A stretch of DNA of 45,223 bases, taken from NCBI GenBank assembly GCA_019352135.1, contig JABBNX010000010.1, forward strand, positions 1-45,223, in the 5' to 3' direction. This DNA comes from Pseudomonadota bacterium (GTDB taxonomy: Bacteria > Desulfobacterota > Desulfuromonadia > Geobacterales > Pseudopelobacteraceae). A model generated the notes under the pieces. The model ran no database searches. It had not been told where the DNA came from and was given only the letters and a program-made list of their open reading frames with translations. The translations under genes were made by a program, and so were the position numbers. This document shows, one piece after another, positions 34,356 to 42,918 of this stretch (within the stretch, counting starts at the first letter, position 1; each line of letters opens with the position of its first letter).

Positions 34356-35642
34356 ATGAATCATGAACGTTCCAGTATTCTTTTCCAGCAGGCGAAAACA
34401 TCTATTCCCGGCGGAGTCAATAGCCCTGTGCGTGCCTTCAAATCTGTTGGTGCCGACCCGCTGTTTATTAAGAAGGCGAACGGCAGCCATATATATGATG
34501 AAGATGGCAATACTTTTATTGATTATGTCGGCTCGTGGGGACCGATGATTGCCGGCCATTGCCATCCCGATATCATTGCTGCCGTGCAGGACACAATGGT
34601 TAGCGGTGCAAGCTTTGGAGCACCGACAGAACGGGAGACTATTCTTGCTAATCTCGTCATTGATGCAGTACCTTCCATTGAAATGGTCCGCATGGTAAGC
34701 TCTGGCACCGAAGCAACCATGAGTGCCATACGGCTTGCTCGCGGATATACCGAACGGGACAAGATAATAAAGTTCTCCGGCTGCTATCACGGCCATGCTG
34801 ATTCCCTTCTGGTCAAGGCCGGATCAGGCGCTGCCACTTTTGGAGTTCCCGACTCTCCCGGCGTTCCGGCCGATGTTGCCAGACTCACGCTCACCGCCGA
34901 ATACAATTCGCTTGATTCAGTCAGAAGTCTGGTTGCCGCACACAAAAATTCCATTGCCTGTATCATTGTTGAACCAGTGGCGGGCAATATGGGGACAGTG
35001 CCTCCACGTGAGGGTTTTTTGGAAGGCCTTCGCGAAATTTGTACCAATGAAGGGATCATATTGATTTTTGATGAAGTCATGTCCGGCTTCCGAGTTGCTT
35101 ACGGTGGCGCTCAGGCGCTGTTTGGCGTTACTCCGGACATGACAACTCTTGGCAAGATCATTGGCGGTGGTTTGCCGGTTGGGGCCTTTGGCGGCAAACG
35201 TGAGATCATGGAAAAACTCTCCCCATCAGGCGGGATCTATCAGGCAGGCACCCTGTCCGGCAATCCCCTTGCCATGTCGGCCGGGATAGCAACACTGAAC
35301 ATACTCAAACAGCCGGGATTTTATAAAGTCCTGGATGAAAAAAGCCGTACCGTTGCCGATGGCATTGGCAAGGCAGCCAGAGATGCCGGATATCCGATCT
35401 ATTCGACCCGTGTTGGAAGCATGTTTTGTGCATTTTTCAGCAGTGGCGAGGTTTTTGACTGGTCAACCGCCTCCAGATGCGACACCAAGGCTTTTGCAAA
35501 ATATTTCCTTGCCATGTTGGACGAGGGAGTTTATCTGGCTCCTTCCCAATTCGAAACCGCATTCATTTCCGCTGCGCACACCGAGTCCGACATCGAGAAA
35601 ACTATCGCAGCAGCAGCTAAATGTTTCAAACTGATCTCGTAA
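34356..35642 (+). CDS. hemL: Glutamate-1-semialdehyde 2,1-aminomutase
   Basis: A 428-residue PLP enzyme that converts glutamate-1-semialdehyde to 5-aminolevulinate, the C5-pathway entry to heme. This demand is high in a cytochrome-rich organism. Visible are [25 protein letters not shown], the PLP phosphate-binding [25 protein letters not shown] and the Schiff-base lysine in [24 protein letters not shown] lies about 7 nt before ATG. It is divergent from nuo; I see no terminator after it. Confidence 0.97.
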   Translation: MNHERSSILFQQAKTSIPGGVNSPVRAFKSVGADPLFIKKANGSHIYDEDGNTFIDYVGSWGPMIAGHCHPDIIAAVQDTMVSGASFGAPTERETILANLVIDAVPSIEMVRMVSSGTEATMSAIRLARGYTERDKIIKFSGCYHGHADSLLVKAGSGAATFGVPDSPGVPADVARLTLTAEYNSLDSVRSLVAAHKNSIACIIVEPVAGNMGTVPPREGFLEGLREICTNEGIILIFDEVMSGFRVAYGGAQALFGVTPDMTTLGKIIGGGLPVGAFGGKREIMEKLSPSGGIYQAGTLSGNPLAMSAGIATLNILKQPGFYKVLDEKSRTVADGIGKAARDAGYPIYSTRVGSMFCAFFSSGEVFDWSTASRCDTKAFAKYFLAMLDEGVYLAPSQFETAFISAAHTESDIEKTIAAAAKCFKLIS

Positions 35643-35662
35643 CGATTTGCTTTCGTTTCTGT

Positions 35663-35692
35663 TTGACATATCAACCACACCTATGGTATTGA
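35663..35692 (+). promoter_or_regulatory. Promoter candidate of the atpZ-atpI-atpB-atpE unit
   Basis: TTGACA (35663-35668) and TATTGA (35687-35692) are 18 nt apart, in the 86-nt gap after hemL, giving a leader of about 30 nt. Confidence 0.5.
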
Positions 35693-35728
35693 GTACCGGT
35701 TTTATGCCGCTTTACCGAGTGAGTTTTT

Positions 35729-35965
35729 ATGGTTGGTAACAATCGTCAGCTTTATCGAAGTCTTGCCATGGTTTCCAGCATGGGCATTTCCGTTGTACTG
35801 GCTATCGCTATTGGCGTCTGGTTCGGCTTGACCCTTGATCGCTGGCTTGATACTAAGCCGTGGTTCTTTTATATCTTTTTATTCATAGGAATTGCCGCCG
35901 GTTTCAAGAATGTGTACGTTATCGCCGGTAGGGAGATCCGTAAAAGTGATGATAACGATCAATGA
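35729..35965 (+). CDS. atpZ: AtpZ/AtpI-type F0F1 ATPase accessory protein
   Basis: A 78-residue protein with two membrane helices (SMGISVVLAIAIGVWFGLTL and WFFYIFLFIGIAAGFKNVY), matching the AtpZ family found at the head of ATP synthase gene sets. Members have been linked to c-ring assembly and divalent cation transport; the role here is inferred from position. It overlaps the next gene by about 17 nt. Confidence 0.8.
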   Translation: MVGNNRQLYRSLAMVSSMGISVVLAIAIGVWFGLTLDRWLDTKPWFFYIFLFIGIAAGFKNVYVIAGREIRKSDDNDQ

Positions 35966-36329
35966 GGACAACCTCTTTGTCGTCATCATCAAGGGTAGTA
36001 TGGGGTTGCTGGCTTTTCTGACCCTGTTCGGATGGGCGTTCTTTTCTATAAAAGTCGGTTTGGGCGCTCTAGCCGGCGGATGCATTGCGATTGCTAATTT
36101 TTTCTGGATTCGTAATGTTCTGCAACGTGTTCTCGGCCAACTGCCTGCGAAGGCAACCACATACGCTCAGCTCAGATTTATTGCCCGTTTAAGCCTGACC
36201 GGATTTCTTTTGTATTTTATCATAACTTCTGGCTGGTTTTCACTTGCCGGACTTTTTATCGGACTTTCTGTAATTGTAATCAACATAATTGCACTTTCAC
36301 TATACAGCGCCCTGCGCGCAGGAGGTTAG
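35949..36329 (+). CDS. atpI: ATP synthase protein I (c-ring assembly factor)
   Basis: A 127-residue membrane protein with four hydrophobic helices, the first around [17 protein letters not shown] and the last [16 protein letters not shown], as in UncI/AtpI, which helps assemble the c-ring. The frame is open back to 35892, but ATG 35949 (or GTG 35946) fits best, with GGGAG upstream. It is coupled to atpZ by overlap and followed after 4 nt by atpB. Confidence 0.78.
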   Translation: MITINEDNLFVVIIKGSMGLLAFLTLFGWAFFSIKVGLGALAGGCIAIANFFWIRNVLQRVLGQLPAKATTYAQLRFIARLSLTGFLLYFIITSGWFSLAGLFIGLSVIVINIIALSLYSALRAGG

Positions 36330-36333
36330 CTCC

Positions 36334-37023
36334 ATGGTTCACCCGTTACTTTTTCTTGAGTTTTTCCGTAATTTGCTTGCTCCTCTTCACATTAGCGAAG
36401 CAAGTGTTGATGCAATCAGTTACACATGGCTGATCATCGTACTGCTTCTCGTTCTTTCGCTTCTGGCTACTACGGCGCTCAAGACAGTTCCAAGTGGGTT
36501 GCAGAACTTCATGGAAACCGTTGTCGGCGGCATTGAAACCATGATTGTCGACACAATGGGTGAACATGGCCGGCCTTTTTTCCCGTTGATTGCCACTATC
36601 GCTATTTTTGTGCTTGTCTCAAACCTTATTGGTCTGATCCCCGGATTTTTCCCGCCGACTGCAAACATCAACACAACGGCTGCATGCGCGGTAATAGTCT
36701 TCGTTTCCACTCACGTGGTAGGTATCAAGCACCATGGCCTGCACTATCTGAAACATTTCTGCGGACCTATCGCCTGGCTTGCTCCAATCATGTTCTTTAT
36801 TGAAGTTATCGGCCACCTGAGCCGCCCTGTTTCACTGACACTGCGTCTCTTTGGCAATATGAACGGCCACGAACTCGTGCTGATGATTTTTTTCGGCCTG
36901 GCTCCTTTCCTTGTTCCACTGCCGATGATGCTGATGGGTGTATTGGTTTCGTTTATTCAGGCCTTTGTATTCATGCTCTTGTCAATGATCTACATCCAGG
37001 GATCGCTGGAAGAGGCACACTAA
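36334..37023 (+). CDS. atpB: ATP synthase F0 subunit a
   Basis: A 229-residue stator membrane subunit that forms the ion half-channels against the c-ring. The essential arginine lies in [14 protein letters not shown], within a conserved helix, and the last helix contains [26 protein letters not shown] 36334 is chosen for AGGAGG about 8 nt upstream; the frame extends to 36289 inside atpI. Confidence 0.96.
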   Translation: MVHPLLFLEFFRNLLAPLHISEASVDAISYTWLIIVLLLVLSLLATTALKTVPSGLQNFMETVVGGIETMIVDTMGEHGRPFFPLIATIAIFVLVSNLIGLIPGFFPPTANINTTAACAVIVFVSTHVVGIKHHGLHYLKHFCGPIAWLAPIMFFIEVIGHLSRPVSLTLRLFGNMNGHELVLMIFFGLAPFLVPLPMMLMGVLVSFIQAFVFMLLSMIYIQGSLEEAH

Positions 37024-37083
37024 TAATTAGACATACTTACTCCTATACTGTTTAGGAGACAAAACCATACGGAGGTAGTAAAG

Positions 37084-37359
37084 ATGAGTTTTTTCACGAT
37101 GTGCGTTCTGGCAGCAGGTATTGGTATGGCACTGGGCACAATTGGCACCGGCATTGGCCAGGGTCTTGCCGTTAAAAGTGCTGTTGAAGGCGTTTCCCGC
37201 AACCCCGGCGCATCCGGCAAGATCCTGACCACCATGATGATCGGTCTGGCCATGATCGAGTCCCTGGCGATCTATGCACTTGTTGTCTGCCTGATCATCC
37301 TGTTTGCTAACCCTTACAAAGATATCGCTCTGAAACTGGCTGAAACTGTTGCCAAGTAA
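37084..37359 (+). CDS. atpE: ATP synthase F0 subunit c
   Basis: A 91-residue two-helix hairpin that builds the rotor ring. The ion-binding carboxylate is Glu59 in GLAMIESLAIYA. Gln26 (GIGQG), Ser60 and Tyr64 are also present at the positions used in sodium-binding rings, but Leu61 replaces the usual Thr, so coupling ion is uncertain. The polar loop is RNPGAS. GGAGG lies about 8 nt before the ATG. A strong terminator follows, and no F1 gene is present. Confidence 0.96.
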   Translation: MSFFTMCVLAAGIGMALGTIGTGIGQGLAVKSAVEGVSRNPGASGKILTTMMIGLAMIESLAIYALVVCLIILFANPYKDIALKLAETVAK

Positions 37360-37381
37360 TTTTTGATTCAGGTAACGATCG

Positions 37382-37421
37382 AACGAGAAAGGGCATCCAT
37401 ATATGGGTGCCCTTTCTCGTT
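37382..37421. terminator. Terminator after atpE
   Basis: A 13-14 bp stem (ACGAGAAAGGGCA with TGCCCTTTCTCGT) is followed by TTTAT. It lies 22 nt after atpE and 27 nt before the end of the converging lipoprotein gene, and may act in both directions. Confidence 0.8.
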
Positions 37422-37448
37422 TATATGTGCCGATATTCATTTCGATGT

Positions 37449-38219
37449 TTATTCGTCGTCTTTTAACATCCCCTCAACTTCATTTGAAGCGGCACTTTCT
37501 GCAACAGTTCCCGATTTCAGCTTGATCAGCGCCCGTGCTGAATAGCGGTACTTCACACTCCGATCAAGGGCACTGTCAACATATTCGCGGTTTTCCACCG
37601 GCTCCCTGTTAAGTGGTTGATACGATTGGGCACCTGCAACGACGGATCGATACAGATTGTAGCCAAGTAGGGTGCCACTTATCTGAAACGGTGAGGATAT
37701 TTGAAGCTTCAGTTCAGTCGGAAGGGATTCAATCTTCAAGAGAGGGGCGGGTAGTGCCGCCATAACGCTCACGGCTGCTGTTTGAGTCGAAGCGCCATCT
37801 ATATTACCTGCAGTAAAGGGAAGAACGCTGTACGAATAAGTATTTCCTGCACTCACATCACCGTCAATAACCACGACGAGATTTCCATAGCGCTGGGCAT
37901 TAGCAGGCAGGTGCTCAACATAGAGTGTTTGAAACAATCTGTAATCGTTCATACAGGATGGACAGACATCTTTTTGATCAACTTCTGTCGTCCGTCTGCT
38001 GATTTTAACACCCGCGACATCTTTTATCGGACGTCCTGCCCGATTCTTGTCAGGGATTATAAACTGAAGCTTTACGGCAGAACCGCTCTGCTGGGCGGTA
38101 ACGGCAGCAGGAGCCGCAGGCACCAGCATGTCGGGATAAATCAGCGGCCCTTTCCTGCCGCAGCCTGATGCCACTATGGACAAACCAACAACCAGAGCCG
38201 TTCGCTCGACCCCATTCAT
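37449..38219 (-). CDS. Predicted lipoprotein with LptM-like N-terminus
   Basis: A 256-residue envelope protein. The signal sequence ends VASGC, a lipobox with Cys20, followed by GRKGPLIYP. That motif resembles LptM (YifL), the small lipoprotein that assists the LPS translocon. The remainder appears to be two fibronectin-III-like beta domains (FIIPDKNRAGRPIKDVAGVK; GYNLYRSVVAG...YRYSARAL). LptM itself is far shorter, so this is a different or extended protein. Its start overlaps the GspB-like stop by 4 nt. Confidence 0.72.
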   Translation of the reverse strand: MNGVERTALVVGLSIVASGCGRKGPLIYPDMLVPAAPAAVTAQQSGSAVKLQFIIPDKNRAGRPIKDVAGVKISRRTTEVDQKDVCPSCMNDYRLFQTLYVEHLPANAQRYGNLVVVIDGDVSAGNTYSYSVLPFTAGNIDGASTQTAAVSVMAALPAPLLKIESLPTELKLQISSPFQISGTLLGYNLYRSVVAGAQSYQPLNREPVENREYVDSALDRSVKYRYSARALIKLKSGTVAESAASNEVEGMLKDDE

Positions 38220-38917
38220 CGTTTTACCTCTGTCGGCACTAGCGCGCCAAGCTTTATCTCAAATGCCCCGGCAGCGGACGAGAATCGAACCACATTTTCC
38301 TGAATATCAGTAATTCTGGCACCCGAAACAATATCGCCTTCTTTAAGCAGAAAACCGTTGATAACGGCTCTTCGCGCGGTACGCGCCTCTTGCCAGGCAA
38401 TCCCGGACAGTTTGATATCGGCAGGTGCCGGCACCAATGTGGCTGCTTGTTGTGGCAGCGGGGCTGATCCCACGTTTATTTGTTTTTTTGATCGTCGCCC
38501 TTTCCTGACAAAAGTGTCATCATCCGGAATTATTTCTGCTCTTTTATTCACCGTACGAACAGGAACGGGAGCAGGCGGGGTTGCATGAGGTACGGTAACC
38601 GACGTTGATTGAATCTGAGCCGGCAGCTGTATGGCCGGGACTTTCGCAGGCTTCACGACAGCAACAGTCGGAGGAGCAACAGGTCGAGTAACTGCGGTAT
38701 TTTTTTTACTGTCCCCTCGAAGGAGATACCAGGTGCCTGCGCATGTTACCAGCGACGCCACAACAACAAGAACAACAATCTTCCAGATTCCGGCCCGAGG
38801 TGGTGATTGCTTCAGCTCTTTAAAGAGATCACCAGTAATATTGATTTTCCCTCCCGGAAGAGCTTTTTTATTCTTTTCATGTTCAATTTTTTTTAAAGCA
38901 TCAAGAATATAACTCAT
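38216..38917 (-). CDS. GspB/PulB-like protein
   Basis: A 233-residue bitopic inner-membrane protein. The N-terminus MSYILDALKKIEHEKNKK is the cytoplasmic signature of GspB/ExeB proteins. One membrane helix follows (IWKIVVLVVVASLVTCAGTWY), then a Pro/Val/Lys-rich periplasmic linker and a C-terminal GspB-like domain (LSGIAWQEARTARRAVING, EGDIVSGARITDI). With ExeA, GspB proteins help insert the secretin of type II secretion into the outer membrane. It starts 9 nt after the ATPase gene. Confidence 0.8.
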   Translation of the reverse strand: MSYILDALKKIEHEKNKKALPGGKINITGDLFKELKQSPPRAGIWKIVVLVVVASLVTCAGTWYLLRGDSKKNTAVTRPVAPPTVAVVKPAKVPAIQLPAQIQSTSVTVPHATPPAPVPVRTVNKRAEIIPDDDTFVRKGRRSKKQINVGSAPLPQQAATLVPAPADIKLSGIAWQEARTARRAVINGFLLKEGDIVSGARITDIQENVVRFSSAAGAFEIKLGALVPTEVKR

Positions 38918-38926
38918 ACAGTCAGA

Positions 38927-39790
38927 TCACTTTCCGGCAAACAGCCTGTGGGAAATACGGGACCAGAGCCCTTTACGCTCTTCCGCCGGTTGAAGTTCCG
39001 CGATAACCTCCGCAGCAATTGAAGGAGAAACTGACAACATCTCACAGGTCCAGGCCATAACCAGCGCCTGTTCACACGCAACATTTATCAACCGGGGGAT
39101 ACCGCGTGAAAAACGATAGATACGCTTGACCGCCCCGCGCGAGAAAATCCCCGGAATGCGGCTGCCGGACATCTTAAGACGGTGGTTGATGTACTGAAAC
39201 GTATCTTCAAGCTTCATGGGCGTAAGCCTGCAGCGAACAGTAATACGCTGGTTGAGCTGGCGCAGATCATGGCGCTGGAGGACAGCATTCAACTCCGGTT
39301 GTCCGGCAAGTATAATCTGGATCAACTTGTCCCGCTCTGTTTCCAGATTAGAGATCATGCGCACCTGTTCCAATACGTCCGGTTCAAGATTCTGCGCTTC
39401 ATCGATCACAAGAACAACCGTCCGTCCGGCATGATTTTGTTCAATCAGAAAACCGTTGAGTGCATCAAGATACCCGAACCGGCTCTTTTCGCCGGTTTCA
39501 ACACCAAGCTCCCGGCAAATGCCCGCCAAAAGCTGTTCTCCTGACATACAGGGATTAAAAATAAGTGCGCTTGTATACCTGTTTGGGTCGAGTTGAGTTA
39601 ACAGAGTGCGGAGCATCGTGGTCTTACCGGTTCCAACTTCACCGGTCAAGGCGATAAAGCCGGCATGACTATCAACGCCATACAGTAAGCGGGCAAACGC
39701 TTCGCGGTGAATACTACTCAAAAACACAAAATGTGGATTTGGTGTAATTGTGAATGGTTTTTCTGAAAAACCGAAAAAATCACAATACAT
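38927..39790 (-). CDS. ExeA/GspA-type AAA ATPase
   Basis: A 287-residue AAA ATPase. The N-terminus YCDFFGFSEKPFTITPNP is typical of ExeA proteins. The Walker A is GEVGTGKTT (about 49-57), Walker B VVLVIDEAQN, and a sensor region lies in IILAGQPEL with RQLNQRI. ExeA forms a complex with ExeB for secretin assembly or peptidoglycan interaction. The periplasmic peptidoglycan-binding part of full-length ExeA is absent, so this is the cytoplasmic ATPase alone. It starts 6 nt after argH. Confidence 0.85.
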   Translation of the reverse strand: MYCDFFGFSEKPFTITPNPHFVFLSSIHREAFARLLYGVDSHAGFIALTGEVGTGKTTMLRTLLTQLDPNRYTSALIFNPCMSGEQLLAGICRELGVETGEKSRFGYLDALNGFLIEQNHAGRTVVLVIDEAQNLEPDVLEQVRMISNLETERDKLIQIILAGQPELNAVLQRHDLRQLNQRITVRCRLTPMKLEDTFQYINHRLKMSGSRIPGIFSRGAVKRIYRFSRGIPRLINVACEQALVMAWTCEMLSVSPSIAAEVIAELQPAEERKGLWSRISHRLFAGK

Positions 39791-39796
39791 GGTGAA

Positions 39797-41173
39797 TCAG
39801 TTTCCCGCTCGCACGTTCTGGATTTCACTCCATACACGCTCGCGAGCCGTTCCACCCGGAACATTACGGGCATTGACACTTGCTTCGACGGTAATACATG
39901 CGAAGATATCGGTGTCGATCTTGGCTGAAAAGAGTTGCCACTCTGCCAGCGACAGCTCGGTGATATCCATTTCGTTTTCGACACAGTACGCGACAGCCTT
40001 GCCAACCACCTCGTGAGCATCGCGGAACGGCAACCCCTTACGCACCAGATAATCGGCTACATCGGTAGCGGTCGAAAACCCCTGCCCTGCCGCCTTACCC
40101 ATATTCACAGTATTTACTCGCATCTCACGGATCATATCGGCAAATATCTTGAGGCTTCCCTTGACCGTGTCAATCGTATCAAAAAGCGGTTCTTTATCTT
40201 CCTGCATATCCTTGTTGTAGGCCAATGGCAGTGCCTTCATGGTGGTAAGCAGCGCCATCAGATTCCCATACACCCGACCGGTCTTTCCACGCACCAATTC
40301 AGGCACATCCGGATTCTTCTTCTGAGGCATGATAGACGATCCGGTGCAGAAGCCGTCAGACAGCTCTATAAATTGAAACGCACTGGTAGACCAGAGAATC
40401 AACTCTTCCGAAAAGCGGGACAGGTGCATCATTAAAATTGAAGCGTCCGCCAAAAATTCCAGGGCGAAGTCCCGGTCGGAAACCGCGTCCAGAGAGTTGT
40501 GCGTTATGGCCGGAAAGCCCAGTTGTTCGGCAACGTATTCACGGTCAATCGGGAAGGTCGTGCCTGCAAGCGCACCTGCTCCCAGAGGCAGGACGTTTAC
40601 CCGTTTCAGACAATCTTCCAGCCGCCCCTTGTCGCGCTTGAACATCTCGACATACGCCATGAGGTGATGGGCAAACAGAATCGGCTGAGCGGTCTGCAAA
40701 TGGGTAAAACCGGGCATGAGCGTATCAATATTAGCTTCAGCCTGAACCAACAGGGAATCGATCAGAAGATCGATATAGGTCGTTATTTCCACAACCTCGT
40801 CGCGCAGATACAGACGAATATCAAGCGCAACCTGATCGTTACGTGAACGCCCGGTGTGCAACCGCTTGCCCGCCTCGCCAATGGCGGCGGAGAGACGCGC
40901 TTCAATATTCATATGGATATCTTCGAGGCTGATGGAGAAATCAAACGCGCCGTCCTCTATCTGCACCAGAATTTTCTGAAGACCATGGACGATCTGTTCG
41001 ACGTCTTCAAGAGAAATGATTCCCTGCTTGCCGAGCATGCGGGCATGGGCGATGGAGCCGCGTATATCCTGATGATAGAGGCGTTTGTCGAACTGAATAG
41101 AAGCAGTGAACTCCTCAACGAATTTATCGGTGGGCTGGGTAAAGCGTCCGCCCCATAATTTGTCTTTGGACAT
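39797..41173 (-). CDS. argH: Argininosuccinate lyase
   Basis: A 458-residue enzyme of the fumarase/aspartase superfamily that splits argininosuccinate into arginine and fumarate, the last step of arginine synthesis. The signature loop with the catalytic serine is [41 protein letters not shown] and [11 protein letters not shown] with the catalytic His are also clear. It is separated from argG by two genes and a terminator. Three genes follow closely on the same strand (gaps of 6 and 9 nt, then an overlap). Confidence 0.97.
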   Translation of the reverse strand: MSKDKLWGGRFTQPTDKFVEEFTASIQFDKRLYHQDIRGSIAHARMLGKQGIISLEDVEQIVHGLQKILVQIEDGAFDFSISLEDIHMNIEARLSAAIGEAGKRLHTGRSRNDQVALDIRLYLRDEVVEITTYIDLLIDSLLVQAEANIDTLMPGFTHLQTAQPILFAHHLMAYVEMFKRDKGRLEDCLKRVNVLPLGAGALAGTTFPIDREYVAEQLGFPAITHNSLDAVSDRDFALEFLADASILMMHLSRFSEELILWSTSAFQFIELSDGFCTGSSIMPQKKNPDVPELVRGKTGRVYGNLMALLTTMKALPLAYNKDMQEDKEPLFDTIDTVKGSLKIFADMIREMRVNTVNMGKAAGQGFSTATDVADYLVRKGLPFRDAHEVVGKAVAYCVENEMDITELSLAEWQLFSAKIDTDIFACITVEASVNARNVPGGTARERVWSEIQNVRAGN

Positions 41174-41251
41174 GGTGTATTGTTCCCTTGTGCCTGATTT
41201 TGAAGTTGTTTAGTGAGGTACTATACGCGAAAATCGTATAAAACTAAAGGA

Positions 41252-41283
41252 GAGACACCCTGTTTTTTAGGGAGCGTTGTCTC
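41252..41283 (-). terminator. Terminator between the nitrilase-fold gene and argH
   Basis: GAGACA pairs with TGTCTC around an inner CCCT/AGGG hairpin, followed by TTTAGTTTT on the minus strand. A possible -10 for argH (TATAGT) lies shortly downstream, so argH probably has its own promoter. Confidence 0.55.
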
Positions 41284-41291
41284 CAAGCACG

Positions 41292-42461
41292 TTACGAAGC
41301 CATAACCCGCTCGATCTCATACCCTGCTGCCGGTTCGTCAACGGTGATCTTGCGCCACACACAATCCTCGTCTACAGCCATGATGGCATGAACCTTAAGC
41401 GGAACCCGCGTAGTGCGCGGGTCGATTTCGTGCTGCGGCGGGAGGTTGAAATAATACAGCCGCGTTCCCTTGCCGAAGCGCAGCCGACAGACCGGGGCAC
41501 CACCGAAGTCATCCGTGGCAAATTCTGAAAAGCTGACCTGGGCCAAACGGTGAGTATGGCTGATCACAACATACGAACTGCCGAAAGCGTTCCCTGCGGT
41601 GGAATCTTCGATCGTCGTCTCCTCCGACACGTTACCGAAGACGGTCACCGTTTCGCGCACACCCGGCATATCCTCAAGGTATTCGCCGTAGAAGCCGCTG
41701 ATCACATCACGATAGGCGCGGTGCTCAGGCTTGGGGTTACACTGGATGACAAACAGGGCGTCCAGCCCCTGCCGTGTTGTAAAGAATAGTTGGTTGGCGT
41801 GGTCGATAATCTGCCGTATGTTCGATCTGTACAGATCGCGATACAGGTAATCAAGACAGATGATGGCCATGAAATTGAAGCACGACGGGCGGCTGCGGAA
41901 CAGATAGAAATGCCTGCCACGATACAGATCATGAAACGTGTCGATGTACTCCTCGCCGTGGAACGGGTGGCTCTTGGCTTCAAGAAAAACCCGTAACTGC
42001 CCGTCGGCTTCCTTGACGGCGATGCAGCACCAGTTGACCGGCATATCCAGCACGTCGCCAGAATCGATATCATGATCCACGAACCCGATCGCCTCGACGT
42101 TATCCTCGCGGAAACGTTCCAGCAAGGCACGGTACTCACGCAGCCGGATATGCTCGCCACCGAACACTGTTACCGTATTCGGGCGGAAGCGCTGCTCGAT
42201 TGTTGCCAGCATGTCGTCGAAACGGGAGGCGGGGAGGCTCGATTCCGGAAACAGCAGAAAATGGAGCTTCTTCAGGTTCCCTTCACCGGTCGCCACCAGA
42301 TCCAGCACCGAACTGACCAAGCGCCACTTTTCTTCCGGATCGACCAGGCAGAAGCCGACATCCGCCTTCTTGAGGTGATTAGGAATCTGGGCGACCATGC
42401 AGTGCAGGTGGTGCCCCAAGGGAAATTCGAGGTTTACTTTTTTGTCGATAATTTCAGGCAT
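41292..42461 (-). CDS. Nitrilase-superfamily (carbon-nitrogen hydrolase) protein
   Basis: A 389-residue protein I cannot assign to a named family. It shows the Glu-Lys-Cys pattern of the nitrilase superfamily: Glu73 in LLFPESSLP, Lys163 in EAKSHPFHGEEY and Cys202 in IICLDYLY. VIQCNPKPEHRAYRD follows, as the region after the nucleophile usually does. Members hydrolyse nitriles or amides; the substrate here is unknown. ATG 42461 overlaps the Nudix stop by 8 nt, implying coupled translation; the frame upstream to 42605 is a shadow of the Nudix gene. About 120 C-terminal residues extend past the usual core. Confidence 0.72.
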   Translation of the reverse strand: MPEIIDKKVNLEFPLGHHLHCMVAQIPNHLKKADVGFCLVDPEEKWRLVSSVLDLVATGEGNLKKLHFLLFPESSLPASRFDDMLATIEQRFRPNTVTVFGGEHIRLREYRALLERFREDNVEAIGFVDHDIDSGDVLDMPVNWCCIAVKEADGQLRVFLEAKSHPFHGEEYIDTFHDLYRGRHFYLFRSRPSCFNFMAIICLDYLYRDLYRSNIRQIIDHANQLFFTTRQGLDALFVIQCNPKPEHRAYRDVISGFYGEYLEDMPGVRETVTVFGNVSEETTIEDSTAGNAFGSSYVVISHTHRLAQVSFSEFATDDFGGAPVCRLRFGKGTRLYYFNLPPQHEIDPRTTRVPLKVHAIMAVDEDCVWRKITVDEPAAGYEIERVMAS

Positions 42462-42915
42462 GTACGGTTTTCGTGATGTCGCGTAAGGAGGCTTCCGGAA
42501 AGACCTGCCCCAGGATGTACCGCGCACCGGCGGGCATTGCGTAGCCGGACAACTCGCAAGATGGTACCCAGACGGCCTCGGCCACCTCGTCCTCGTTGTG
42601 GACAACGTCGCAATAGAGGGGACGACAGCGGTAATAGAGGATCACGAAGTGACAATTTTCCTCCCCCGGGGTGAGGTGTTCGAAAACGTCAATCAAACCT
42701 TTGATATCTATTTCCAGTCCCACCTCTTCATGCACTTCCCGCTTCAGAGCCTCAAAGATCGGTTCACCAAGATCAATCTTGCCGCCCGGCATAACCCACA
42801 GATCCAGAAAAGGGGGGATGCTCCGCCTGGTCAGGAGCACCCGCCCATCGTCGTCCACGATCACCGCCACAACCGAGGTGACAATGTGTTCTTTTTTGTA
42901 GCGCTTCTTCGTCAA
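42454..42915 (-). CDS. Nudix hydrolase
   Basis: A 153-residue enzyme expected to cleave a nucleoside diphosphate linked to another group. The complete Nudix box runs from Gly45 to Leu67 (GKIDLGE, then REVHEEVGL), including all metal-binding glutamates, preceded by VVAVIVDDDGRVLLTRR. Substrate is not predictable. It starts 3 nt after argG and overlaps the nitrilase-fold gene by 8 nt, so the two are likely made together as a pair. Confidence 0.9.
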   Translation of the reverse strand: MTKKRYKKEHIVTSVVAVIVDDDGRVLLTRRSIPPFLDLWVMPGGKIDLGEPIFEALKREVHEEVGLEIDIKGLIDVFEHLTPGEENCHFVILYYRCRPLYCDVVHNEDEVAEAVWVPSCELSGYAMPAGARYILGQVFPEASLRDITKTVHA

Positions 42916-42918
42916 GCC

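Noticed and set aside
42462-42605. N-terminal extension of the nitrilase-fold protein
   Set aside because: These 48 codons lie out of frame inside the Nudix gene; the ATG at 42461 with the 8-nt overlap is more natural.
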